A stretch of DNA of 64,000 nucleotides, taken from the NCBI GenBank assembly GCA_944383885.1, contig CALWRF010000038.1:1-64000 (forward strand). Direction: 5' to 3'. Source of the DNA: an uncultured Clostridia bacterium (GTDB lineage Bacteria > Bacillota > Clostridia > Lachnospirales > Anaerotignaceae). The notes under the pieces are model-generated. The model did no database searches. It saw nothing but the letters and a program-made list of their open reading frames with translations, and had not been told where the DNA came from. The position numbers and the translations under genes were made by a program. Of this stretch, positions 42,611-50,999 are shown piece after piece; position 1 is the stretch's first letter, and every line of letters starts with the position of its first letter.

Positions 42611-43894
42611 TCAAGCATTCTGATTTTCGGCATTTGCCATGTTCTGCTCCATAACCTCTGAAAGAGCCTCAACTCTTGTATCAAACTGAGCTTCTGAGAA
42701 GTTACGAGGGTCAGTCTGGTCGCCGTCGAAACTTGCAAAAGGAGTCTTTGTTCTATCTCTTACCATCTCAGCCATTTCTACATTCATAATAGCCATGTTC
42801 TTGCAGCTTCTGTTGTTGTGGTAAAGTATACCTGTGCATTTTGTGTTTTCCATAACACCGCTGAGTACGTCAACACGTCTTTCAAGGCTTGTGTTATAGT
42901 AGCAGCCGATATAACCTGCAGCCATAGCTTTAAGGTCGCCCGGCTCATAATGAATTGACCATGCGCTTGGATATGTTGAACCAACCATATTTGAGCCAAG
43001 AGCTTTAAGTGCTTTATATGTGTGTGAAAGATACGGCCATACAGCAATTCCTTCCCACGCAATACGTGTTTTCTCTCCGCCTTTGAAAGCGTCGATACCT
43101 GCGTCAGCCTTCTCCTGAAGCTCATTTGCAAGTGTAGTAAATGTGTCTTCTGAAGCGTAGTCTGAACGAGCGCATACGATAAGAGCCATGAAATTGAATA
43201 TATCAAAACCATTAAGAGGTGAAGGAACTATTGAAGCCATTCCCATAGCTTTATCCCATGCAGCTATTGAACGCTGTGTCTGTTCCTGAACTTTAATAAA
43301 GTTCTCATAATCAAACGGTCTTCCGCAAAGGTCTTCAATCTGTTTAATTGCTCTCTTGAACTGAGCCTCAACATAATCAATTGAATGCTGAGGAATTGGC
43401 CACTGATGAACATAAGGAACATCAATTATGATATAAGGAACTTTAAGTGTTACTGCAAGATTCTCATACCATTTAAGAAGAACTTCGCATATATTGTTGC
43501 AAATAATGATAATATCAGGAAGCGGAATTCTTGGTATTTTAAGTTCATCAAGTTTTGCAAGAGCTTCCGGTGTTTTTCCTGTAACTTTTTCCTCAACAAG
43601 GAGATCCATATAAGCAAGGTTAATTCTTGAATATGAACAGTTGTCCATTGTATAGCCTTTTCTTTCTGCTAACTCAAGAATTTCAAGAGCGCCGTGCTTT
43701 GCGCCTACGGCAGCAGCATGGTTTTCAGGGTAAACAATATGTATGCCCATTGCCCTGAAGAACTCTGATGGGGCTATTGAGCTTGACCAGCATACAAATT
43801 CCCCTTTATCATGAGCAGCCATTGCGTCATCATAAAACTTCTGAGTATAATAGCCTAATTTTTGTTTTGCGTTCATACCTTCTGTTTCAGTCAT
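42611..43894 (-). CDS. 2-hydroxyacyl-CoA dehydratase, alpha subunit
   Basis: This is the 427-residue larger subunit. It has conserved GEFVCWSSSIAPSEFFRAMGIHIVYPENHAA at the start. Cys residues lie in DNCSYSR, CNNICEVLLKWYE and CTGILYHNNRSCKNM, which fit the second iron-sulfur cluster and substrate site. It lies 22 bp after the activator gene and 26 bp before the beta subunit, so the subunits are made together. The length is close to the short (about 400-430 residue) alpha subunits rather than the longer glutaryl type, which is a weak hint against 2-hydroxyglutaryl-CoA. Confidence 0.93.
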   Translation of the reverse strand: MTETEGMNAKQKLGYYTQKFYDDAMAAHDKGEFVCWSSSIAPSEFFRAMGIHIVYPENHAAAVGAKHGALEILELAERKGYTMDNCSYSRINLAYMDLLVEEKVTGKTPEALAKLDELKIPRIPLPDIIIICNNICEVLLKWYENLAVTLKVPYIIIDVPYVHQWPIPQHSIDYVEAQFKRAIKQIEDLCGRPFDYENFIKVQEQTQRSIAAWDKAMGMASIVPSPLNGFDIFNFMALIVCARSDYASEDTFTTLANELQEKADAGIDAFKGGEKTRIAWEGIAVWPYLSHTYKALKALGSNMVGSTYPSAWSIHYEPGDLKAMAAGYIGCYYNTSLERRVDVLSGVMENTKCTGILYHNNRSCKNMAIMNVEMAEMVRDRTKTPFASFDGDQTDPRNFSEAQFDTRVEALSEVMEQNMANAENQNA

Positions 43895-43916
43895 CTAAAT
43901 CCCTCTTTCCTTTAAT

Positions 43917-44696
43917 TTAATGCTTATTAGCTTCATCATAAGCGAACAAAGCAGCTCCAAGAGCGCCTGTAATCTGCGGATTAGGAGCCACTATAACCGG
44001 TCTCCTCAACTCTCTGCTGATTGCACGGACAACTCCGGCGTTTTGCGCAACTCCACCGCCCATAACTATATCGTCCTCAAGACCTGTCCTGTAGGCCAGA
44101 CCACAGGCCTTGCTGGCAACTGATGCATGAATACCCGCTATAATGTTTTCTTTTGGAACATTATTTGAAAGGTGTGATATTACTTCGGATTCGGCAAAAA
44201 CAGTACATGTGCTGCTTACATTTACAACCTCTGTAGCGCGGCTGTCGTATTCTGCCATCTGAGTAATATCTATTTCAAGTACTCTTGCCATAACCTCAAG
44301 AAATCTTCCTGTGCCAGCGGCGCATTTGTCGTTCATAAAGAACTGGCTTACCATGCCGTTATTGTCAAGACGAATAGCCTTGGCATCCTGTCCGCCGATA
44401 TCAATAATTGTTCTTGCTGTAGGCACAAGGTGGAAAATACCTTTGGCATGGCAGCTGATTTCGCTAATCTGTTTATCAGCTTTTTCAAAAGCATATCTTC
44501 CGTAGCCTGTAGCTACAATTTTTTTCATATCATCAAGTGTAAGGTTGACTTTTCCTAAAGCCTCGTCAAGTGCTCTTGATGGACCTGATGAACCGGTACC
44601 AACCTGTACTACGCTGGAAGATACGATGTTTTTGTCCTCATCAAGTATTACAACCTTAGATGAGGCAGACCCAACATCCAAACCTAACACATACAT
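43917..44696 (-). CDS. 2-hydroxyacyl-CoA dehydratase activator (ATP-dependent, ASKHA fold)
   Basis: This 259-residue homodimeric ATPase injects the activating electron into the dehydratase. The phosphate loops are GLDVGSASSKVVILDED and IDIGGQDAKAIRLD. The two cysteines that share a [4Fe-4S] cluster across the dimer are in NDKCAAGTGRFLE and SSTCTVFAESE. It is very oxygen-sensitive in known cases. It is the first gene of the operon, with AAGGAGG before the ATG and a promoter about 100 bases upstream. Confidence 0.95.
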   Translation of the reverse strand: MYVLGLDVGSASSKVVILDEDKNIVSSSVVQVGTGSSGPSRALDEALGKVNLTLDDMKKIVATGYGRYAFEKADKQISEISCHAKGIFHLVPTARTIIDIGGQDAKAIRLDNNGMVSQFFMNDKCAAGTGRFLEVMARVLEIDITQMAEYDSRATEVVNVSSTCTVFAESEVISHLSNNVPKENIIAGIHASVASKACGLAYRTGLEDDIVMGGGVAQNAGVVRAISRELRRPVIVAPNPQITGALGAALFAYDEANKH

Positions 44697-44791
44697 TTTG
44701 AGTTCCTCCTTAAAATATTAGCAAATCAATGAACAAAGCAAATCTTTGACATCAATTTAACTAAAAAGTAAAATAACTTTTGCATGCCATT

Positions 44792-44820
44792 ATTATATCG
44801 TCTACCAAAGAAAAAATCAA
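44792..44820 (-). promoter_or_regulatory. Promoter of the dehydratase operon
   Basis: TTGATT (44815-44820), 17 bases and TATAAT (44792-44797) on the minus strand. The leader is about 90 bases and contains AAAAGT...ACTTTT symmetry at 44765-44781. Confidence 0.6.
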
Positions 44821-45742
44821 TACTAAAGAATAAATATTTACTTTTGCAGAAAGTTCAGCATAATTAAATGTTTTTAAACGCTGAACGCCCCAATTTCGTG
44901 TCCGTTGCAGGCGTACAGAATATTTATTGAAATCGTTGAAATATTTTTTTAAAATTTTTAATATTTATTTCATCTTTAGTTGAAAATTTATATATATTGC
45001 ACAAGCGCAATATGCAAACTTATGTTTGATTAAGTCCATTAGTTACATTATAAAAAATATAATTATAAATATTAAAAAATGAAGATTTTTATTACTTATT
45101 TTTAAGTCTTTAGGCTTAGTAAATTAATTTTCAACAAGTAATTTCCTCAAATGCGTATTTTTTTTACTATATTAATATTTCATAAAAAAACTTAACATTC
45201 TGTAAAGTGCGGTTATTTGAATAAACACACTTTTTTGTTAATTTTTTATCTATTTTTCAACCGTAAATTTGCTTAAAACCCATTGTTATTAAATTCAATT
45301 AAAAATGCAGGTTTTAGCAAAGCAAATCCGGCATAAAAAAATAAAAAACTCTCTTAAAATGTTTATTTTTCAATATAATTTTTAATTAAAGCTTGTTTAC
45401 AAATTATAGTATTACTATTGTTTTGATATGCATATAAAACCGGCAATAGTTAATTTTTAAAATTATTATTCTTTATTTTATTTAATTTTACATAAAAAGA
45501 TTGTTATATTTTTTTCCAACAATATTATTAAAATAAATATAAAAACAAACCGCTGCTTACAATAAACCAAGGCACATAAAATTTAAAAAACATAAGCAGA
45601 CTGTTTATAATATCTATATGATATTTTTTTAATTTCAAAATATCTCTAAAAGTTATTACAATAAATTCACATTAGTTTTTACCTTATAAGATATACGCAG
45701 TTCTTAAAAACACGCGTTTCAGTATATATTTTTATATTAAAA
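44821..45742. other. AT-rich gene-free stretch
   Basis: About 920 bp with no credible gene on either strand. It contains an isolated GC-richer patch at 44878-44922 and a short inverted repeat ATTGC-ACAA-GCGCAAT near 44996-45012. The rest is poly-A/T rich. A small RNA cannot be excluded. Confidence 0.5.
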
Positions 45743-45769
45743 AAACCGAAAGATACTATCTTTCGGTTT
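45743..45769 (-). terminator. Terminator after tRNA-Leu
   Basis: AAACCGAAAG and CTTTCGGTTT form a 10-bp stem followed by TTTT on the minus strand. Confidence 0.85.
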
Positions 45770-45774
45770 AAAAC

Positions 45775-45858
45775 TGCGGACAGTGGGAATCGAACCCACA
45801 CTATGTCACCATAACCAGATTTTGAGTCTGGCGCGTCTGCCAGTTCCGCCATGTCCGC
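45775..45858 (-). tRNA. tRNA-Leu (anticodon CAA)
   Basis: The 84-base gene begins GCGGACA and ends TGTCCGCA, which pair as the acceptor stem. The anticodon stem CCAGA/TCTGG holds the loop CTCAAAA, so the anticodon is CAA and reads UUG. GGTTCGATTCC is the T arm, and a long variable arm (TTATGGTGACATAGT) marks a class II tRNA. The CCA end is not encoded. It stands alone between two terminators. Confidence 0.96.
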
Positions 45859-45917
45859 ACAACAAATTCATTTTAACACAAAGTCGTTTTAAAATCAACT
45901 AAAAATTAGCATAAAGC

Positions 45918-45948
45918 AAAAAAGCCGCGGTTTAAGCCGCGGCACAAT
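45918..45948 (-). terminator. Terminator after efp
   Basis: GCCGCGG and CCGCGGC form a GC-rich stem followed by TTTTTT on the minus strand. Confidence 0.9.
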
Positions 45949-45953
45949 AATTA

Positions 45954-46517
45954 TTAATTGTTTACACGACCAAGATACTCGCCTGTTCTTGTATCAATTT
46001 TGATAATTTCTCCCTGATTGATGAAAAGCGGTACATTTACAGTAGCACCTGTTTCAACAGTTGCAGGTTTTGTAGCGCCCTGAGCTGTGTTTCCGGCAAA
46101 GCCAGGCTCTGTTTCTGTAATTTCAAGCTCAACAAAAAGCGGCGGCTCAATACCAAATACTTCACCTTCGTATGAAAGTATTTTAACCATTTCATTTTCT
46201 TTAACAAATTTAAGTGTATCACCAATTTCAGCAGCATTAACGGCAATCTGCTCAAAGTTTTCAGTATTCATAAAATAATAAAGGTCTCCGTCGTTATAAA
46301 GGTACTGCATATCAAGTCTGTCAATGTGAGCTCTTGGCATTTTTTCAGTTGGTCTGAATGTCTTTTCAACTACGCTGCCTGTTTTGAGATTTTTAATTTT
46401 TGTACGAACAAAAGCTGCTCCTTTGCCAGGTTTTACATGCTGAAACTCAAGAACAACATATATATCGCCATCATACTCAATAGTAGCGCCGTTTCTAAAT
46501 TCACTTGCAGATATCAT
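45954..46517 (-). CDS. efp: Elongation factor P
   Basis: This 187-residue protein relieves ribosome stalling at consecutive prolines. The start [40 protein letters not shown] contains the domain I loop with the lysine (VKPGKGAA) that other bacteria modify. The last domain ends in [25 protein letters not shown] precedes the ATG. It is a single gene after the shikimate genes, and its motifs are complete. Confidence 0.97.
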   Translation of the reverse strand: MISASEFRNGATIEYDGDIYVVLEFQHVKPGKGAAFVRTKIKNLKTGSVVEKTFRPTEKMPRAHIDRLDMQYLYNDGDLYYFMNTENFEQIAVNAAEIGDTLKFVKENEMVKILSYEGEVFGIEPPLFVELEITETEPGFAGNTAQGATKPATVETGATVNVPLFINQGEIIKIDTRTGEYLGRVNN

Positions 46518-46603
46518 TAAAAATCCTCCTTAATTATATACATATCTATCTTGTATAGTTTAAAATAAAATATGCCATTTCGCAATAGATTTTTTAAAAA
46601 AAA

Positions 46604-47560
46604 TCACTTAAACATCATTTTAAGTGCTGTAATGGCAAGAATATACCCATTTTCACCAAAACCGCACATCTGACCTATGCACGCCGGGGCTGTTACTGAT
46701 TTGTGCCTGAATTCATCTCTGGTATGTATGTTTGAAATATGCACTTCAATAGTCGGTATCTGTACAGAGGCAATCGCATCACGTATAGCATAACTGTAAT
46801 GTGTATATGCCCCTGGATTAATTACAATACCGTCTACATTATCATAATAGCACTTTTGAAGTTTATCTATAATCGCGCCTTCATAATTGGACTGGAATAT
46901 ATCAATTTCAAAACCCATTTTCCGGGCTTCTTCCATTATACGGTTATTAATATCATCAAGAGTTCTTGTACCGTATATACCTTTTTCACGTATACCTGTA
47001 AAATTAAGGTTAGGTCCATGAATGACGCATATTTTTCTCATAAGAATATCCTCCAGACTTTTAAGTATTTTATCTGTTACACGGCTTACAGTATCACCTG
47101 CAACAAATACCGTAATATCAGCCAAGCTTTCATAAACCGGTATTCTTTCGTTCATGAGCTTGGTTATTTTTTCCATTTTATCGCCGCCCCTAAGAAGAGG
47201 TCTGTCGTTATCGTTTCCTATGTTTCTGAAAATATGCTCCGGAGTTGCTTTAAGATAAACAATTACGCTGTTTTTCTTTAAAAGATGCATATTTTCCTCG
47301 TTTTTAATTATACCGCCGCCGGTTGAAATAATGTATCCCGTTTTATCCGCCAGCTCACGGCATACATCTGTTTCCAAATTTCTGAAATATTTCTCGCCTT
47401 TAGAAGCGAATATATCAGATATGCCCATGCCGGTTTTGTTTTCTATATATTTATCCGTATCTATAAACGGACATTTTAGCCTGCGGCTTATTTTTTTACC
47501 GAAAGTAGTTTTGCCGCAGCCCATAAAACCAATAAAAACTACATTTTTATTTAATCTCAT
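46604..47560 (-). CDS. aroK-aroQ: Shikimate kinase / 3-dehydroquinate dehydratase (type II) fusion
   Basis: This is one 318-residue frame with two enzymes. Residues 1-170 are shikimate kinase: Walker A GFMGCGKTTFGKK, the shikimate-binding DTDKYIE and ISTGGGIIKNEEN, and the lid RPLLRGGDK. Residues 174-318 are type II dehydroquinase: HGPNLNFTGIREKGIYGTRTLD, QSNYEGAIIDKL, NPGAYTHYS and EVHISNIHTRDEFRHKS. They catalyse steps 5 and 3 of the shikimate pathway. At the junction an ATG (47039-47041) has GGAGG 8 bases upstream, so the second enzyme may also be made alone. It overlaps aroE by 14 bases. Confidence 0.94.
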   Translation of the reverse strand: MRLNKNVVFIGFMGCGKTTFGKKISRRLKCPFIDTDKYIENKTGMGISDIFASKGEKYFRNLETDVCRELADKTGYIISTGGGIIKNEENMHLLKKNSVIVYLKATPEHIFRNIGNDNDRPLLRGGDKMEKITKLMNERIPVYESLADITVFVAGDTVSRVTDKILKSLEDILMRKICVIHGPNLNFTGIREKGIYGTRTLDDINNRIMEEARKMGFEIDIFQSNYEGAIIDKLQKCYYDNVDGIVINPGAYTHYSYAIRDAIASVQIPTIEVHISNIHTRDEFRHKSVTAPACIGQMCGFGENGYILAITALKMMFK

Positions 47561-48455
47561 TTCTTTTTACCGCCTTTTTGCCGCCTTTTAAAAAATACTC
47601 AGATAAAGCGTCTTTTATTTCAAGGGCTGTTTCGTCACTTACAGAAATATCATGCCATATTTCGTAAGACGCTATCCCCTGATAAATAAGCATGTCAAAA
47701 CCGTTTACGCACTTACAGCCGTATTTTTTGGCGTCATTTAAAAACTTAGTTTCCCACGGAATATAAATTACATCAAACACCGCGTTTATATCTTTAAAAA
47801 AGCCGCTCTCTTTAACAGGAGATTCCCAAACGCCCTCGCCCATTCCTACAGATGTTGCATTTATTACTATATCAGGCTTTTCGTATGTATACATATCATC
47901 AAATGATATAACATCAGTTTCACCGCTGTAAAAAGAAGATATGTGTTTTCTTAAAGCTTCGGCTTTTTCATTTGTTCTGTTTACAAAAACTATTTTTTCA
48001 GCTCCCAGCTGGCTAAGGAGCACAGCTGCTGAGTTTGCCGCGCCGCCCGCACCAATAAGCATTGTTTTTTTGCCTTTTACATCAATTTTATTAATGTAAA
48101 AGCTTTTTTTCAGACCTAAAATATCTGTATTATAGCCTTTAAATCCGTTTTCAGTGCGTTTAAGCGTATTTACAGCCCCAACTTTTTCAGCTGTATCATC
48201 AATACAGCATAAATAGTTCATAACAGATATTTTATGCGGAACTGTTACATTAAGCCCCTCAAAGCCGAGAGCATACAGACCCTCAACAGCTTTCTGCATA
48301 TCTTTTTCGTCTACTCTAAAAGGTACATAAACTCCGTTAAAACCCATTTTTTGAAGTATAGTATTTTGGAGCACAGGCGAAAAGCTGTGTTCTATAGGGT
48401 TGCCTATTATTCCGTATGGCTTTGTATGACCATTATAAAAATCAAATATATTCAT
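47547..48455 (-). CDS. aroE: Shikimate dehydrogenase
   Basis: This 302-residue NADPH-dependent enzyme reduces 3-dehydroshikimate. The N-terminal substrate domain has GIIGNPIEHSFSPVLQNTIL and LNVTVPHKISVMNYL (with the catalytic lysine). The cofactor domain has LIGAGGAANSAAVLLSQLGA and FVNRTNEKAE. The C-terminal GFDMLIYQG is typical. It sits 2 bp after yqeG and overlaps the fused aroK-aroQ frame. Confidence 0.96.
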   Translation of the reverse strand: MNIFDFYNGHTKPYGIIGNPIEHSFSPVLQNTILQKMGFNGVYVPFRVDEKDMQKAVEGLYALGFEGLNVTVPHKISVMNYLCCIDDTAEKVGAVNTLKRTENGFKGYNTDILGLKKSFYINKIDVKGKKTMLIGAGGAANSAAVLLSQLGAEKIVFVNRTNEKAEALRKHISSFYSGETDVISFDDMYTYEKPDIVINATSVGMGEGVWESPVKESGFFKDINAVFDVIYIPWETKFLNDAKKYGCKCVNGFDMLIYQGIASYEIWHDISVSDETALEIKDALSEYFLKGGKKAVKRNEIK

Positions 48456-48457
48456 TT

Positions 48458-48961
48458 TTAAATTCCTGCCCTTTTTTTATAAATTTTAAGTACAATTTTT
48501 TCAGCTCCGCGCTTTACTTTGGTAATGAGCTGGTCGCGGCTGCATATAGGTTCAGTATAAACAGCAAGAATTCCCGCCCTGTGGGCACAGTACATATCTG
48601 TAAATACCTGATCCCCTACAATAGCTGATGTGTATTTAGTTTCACCAAGCTTTCTGATAACCTGTCTGAGCTTCTTAATTCCAGGTTTGCCCGCTTTCCA
48701 AACGGCATGGGCTTTTAAAGGTCTGTTGAAAAGCTCTACTCTTTTTTTGTTGTTATTAGAAAGAAGGCATACTTTAAAGCCCTCTTCCTTTAATTTACCG
48801 AAAAAGCCAGCTGTTTTTTCATCAGGCACAGCAACATCAAAAGGCGCCACTGTATTGTCTATATCAAAAAAAAGAGTATTTATCCCTCTTTTTTTTAAAT
48901 CGTCCAAAGGCAAATCAAATATAGATTTTATGTATATATCCGGAAAAAACATCTCAAGCAT
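48458..48961 (-). CDS. yqeG: YqeG-family HAD phosphatase (IIIA type)
   Basis: This 167-residue phosphatase starts FPDIYIKSIFDLPLDDLKKRGINTLFFDIDNTVAPFD, with the nucleophile motif DIDNT. CLLSNNNKKR is motif II, and KPGIKKLRQVIRKLG with IVGDQVFTDMYCAHRAGI holds motifs III and IV. YqeG proteins often precede aroE in Firmicutes, as here. The substrate is probably a small phosphate ester; phosphatidylglycerophosphate is suggested for some relatives. Confidence 0.93.
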   Translation of the reverse strand: MLEMFFPDIYIKSIFDLPLDDLKKRGINTLFFDIDNTVAPFDVAVPDEKTAGFFGKLKEEGFKVCLLSNNNKKRVELFNRPLKAHAVWKAGKPGIKKLRQVIRKLGETKYTSAIVGDQVFTDMYCAHRAGILAVYTEPICSRDQLITKVKRGAEKIVLKIYKKRAGI

Positions 48962-49386
48962 ATAATCTCTCCTTTATCAGTAAAAATTATATCAACATTG
49001 TTATTTCAGGTCAACATTATTCATTTTCCTTTTAAATAAGGCAAATACGCCATATAAATACTCACATTGTATTATTAACAAAACAGCAATGCATGACAAA
49101 AAAACATCAATAAAAATTTTTTCAGTAAAAATCAACATAATACAATTTGTAAGCAAGTGGAATAAAGCAGCAAAAATGTACAAAATTGACACAATCAATA
49201 CATTTTTAAAATTTTATATGTTGTTATATTTAATAAAATTTAATATTTAATTAAATTAAATATTATATATTATATATAAATACATCATCTTACTATATCG
49301 TACATATAACTTTTATTTGACCGAAATATTAATTAGTGTTACTATTAATTTGTAATTTTTAATCTATTTTTAAGGGGGAGATTTTA
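48962..49386. other. Intergenic region with the promoter of the LysM esterase gene
   Basis: The 425-bp gap is AT-rich. A 65-residue leftward frame within it (49001-49198) has no ribosome site. The promoter TTGACC (49317-49322), 17 bases and TACTAT (49340-49345) reads rightward. I see nothing else. Confidence 0.6.
49317..49345 (+). promoter_or_regulatory. Promoter of the secreted LysM esterase gene
   Basis: TTGACC, exactly 17 bases and TACTAT, about 41 bp before the ATG at 49387 with AAGGGGG as ribosome site. Confidence 0.6.
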
Positions 49387-50805
49387 ATGAAAAAGTCTAC
49401 AGCTTCAAAAATAGCTGCCGGAACTTTATCTGCTGTAATGGTTCTTGGCTGCTCACCGTTTGCTATGGCAGGCGAATACGTTGTAAAGCCGGGGGATTAT
49501 TTATCCAAAATAGCTCCGCAATTTAATACCACATGGAGAGTTTTGGCAGAAATGAATAATCTTTCCAATCCTGACCTTATTTTCCCAGACCAAGTGCTTC
49601 AGGTTCCTGATGTTAAAGCACCGGAGGAAACTGCTCCTGTTGCTGAAGAACCGTCAACTCCTGTTGTTGAAGAGCCATCAACTCCTGTTGTTGAGGAACC
49701 GTCAACTCCTGTAGCTGAAGAAACTGAGGAAGTTAAGGCAGAACTTACAAACCTTACAGTAGAAGACATTACATTAACAGGAAATACCATTACTCCGGAA
49801 TTTACTCCTGAAGGAAAACAGTATACATTTAATGTCCAGAGTGATATTTATGCAGTTAAAGTAACGCCTGAAGCTCCTGAAGGCGCTACTGTTACAGTTG
49901 CAGGCGAAGAAGTTAACGCCGGTGAAAGCGCTGTAATTAATCTCAGCCAGGAGTATGCCGACTATGATGTAGAGCTTTCAACTGATGTTGATATAGTAGT
50001 TACAGCAGGCGACAACACAAATACTTACAAGTTAACAATCGTAAGAGCATGCGATACAGACACATATAATTTATTCAGCATAGAAACATATAAAGACGAA
50101 GCTACAGGCGAAGAAATTCCTTATGCTCTCTATGTTCCAACAAATTATGACCCTGATAAAGAATATCCAATAGTATTCGCTCTCCACGGCTCAGGTCAGA
50201 GAAGCCAGAGCACTGATATGGTACTTAAAAGATACCAGATGGCTACTGTTTGGGCTAAGGATTCAGAAGCAGGCATTAACGAATGTATAGTACTTGCTCC
50301 TCACTGCGCTACAGCAGACGAAAATGAAAACTGGACAACTCTTATGAAATACAGAGCCGGCACTTATGATAACTCATTTGACGCTGAGCCAAAGCTTGAA
50401 GCCGCTTATAACCTTTTACTTAGAGTAATGGATGAATATTCAGTAGACAGAAACAGAGTTTACATGACAGGTCTTTCAGCAGGCGGTTTTGCTACATACA
50501 CACTTGCTATAGAGCACCCAGAAACATTCGCCGCTATAGTTCCAGATGCAGCAGGCGCTGACCCTGAAAAAGTTTCAGCTCTTAAAGGAATGCCTATTTG
50601 GATATTCCATGCAGCTGACGACCCTACAGTAGACCCTGACGAGTACCTTTACCCAACACTTGAAGCTCTTGACGCTGCCGGCGTAGAATACAAATCAACA
50701 ATCTATCCTGAAGGCGCAATATTTGCTCCTTCTGCCCACTTCTCATGGGACGCTTGCTATGCTAATAAAGAAATGAGAGACTGGGTATTTGCTCAGACAA
50801 AATAA
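49387..50805 (+). CDS. Secreted esterase with LysM and cadherin-like domains
   Basis: This is a 472-residue modular exported protein. Residues 1-29 are a signal peptide; VLGC at 19-22 could instead be a lipobox. Residues 31-74 are one LysM domain that binds peptidoglycan. Residues 88-112 hold three EEPSTPV repeats (24-bp DNA repeats at 49645-49716). Residues 118-220 look like a cadherin-like beta sandwich (LTVEDITLTGNTITPEF ... YKLTIVRA). Residues 225-472 are an alpha/beta hydrolase with HGSGQRSQ, GLSAGG (Ser364), Asp near 411 and His451. An acyl or feruloyl esterase displayed on the wall is the best guess. Confidence 0.88.
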   Translation: MKKSTASKIAAGTLSAVMVLGCSPFAMAGEYVVKPGDYLSKIAPQFNTTWRVLAEMNNLSNPDLIFPDQVLQVPDVKAPEETAPVAEEPSTPVVEEPSTPVVEEPSTPVAEETEEVKAELTNLTVEDITLTGNTITPEFTPEGKQYTFNVQSDIYAVKVTPEAPEGATVTVAGEEVNAGESAVINLSQEYADYDVELSTDVDIVVTAGDNTNTYKLTIVRACDTDTYNLFSIETYKDEATGEEIPYALYVPTNYDPDKEYPIVFALHGSGQRSQSTDMVLKRYQMATVWAKDSEAGINECIVLAPHCATADENENWTTLMKYRAGTYDNSFDAEPKLEAAYNLLLRVMDEYSVDRNRVYMTGLSAGGFATYTLAIEHPETFAAIVPDAAGADPEKVSALKGMPIWIFHAADDPTVDPDEYLYPTLEALDAAGVEYKSTIYPEGAIFAPSAHFSWDACYANKEMRDWVFAQTK

Positions 50806-50831
50806 AAATTAAATATATAAAATAATTTTAA

Positions 50832-50872
50832 CCCCGTTAATACATCTTAAACATGTTTAACGGGGCTGTTTT
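50832..50872 (+). terminator. Terminator after the LysM esterase gene
   Basis: CCCCGTTAA (50832-50840) and TTAACGGGG (50857-50865) form a 9-bp stem followed by CTGTTTTTG. Confidence 0.85.
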
Positions 50873-50953
50873 TGTTAGTGAGCAATAGTTTGAAAGTAAT
50901 TTTGAAAATTTCAAAACTATTATTATATATTAAATATCAAATCAACTTAACAT

Positions 50954-50999
50954 AAAAGCAGCAGTGTTTTTAATATCACCGCTGCTTTTAATTAAATTA
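50954..50999 (-). terminator. Terminator after glgP
   Basis: AAAAGCAGC-GTG and CAC-GCTGCTTTT pair with one bulge, directly after the glgP stop codon; the minus-strand side ends in TTTT. Confidence 0.8.

Noticed and set aside
44840..44945. A 20-codon rightward frame MFLNAERPNFVSVAGVQNIY
   Set aside because: No ribosome site or promoter; kept only as a note on the GC-richer patch.
49001..49198. A 65-codon leftward frame with two membrane-like stretches
   Set aside because: It has no ribosome site, starts with a weak codon, and lies in AT-rich intergenic DNA where hydrophobic frames arise by chance.
49645..49716. Three 24-bp direct repeats considered as a CRISPR-like array
   Set aside because: They have no spacers and encode EEPSTPV repeats in the linker of the LysM esterase.
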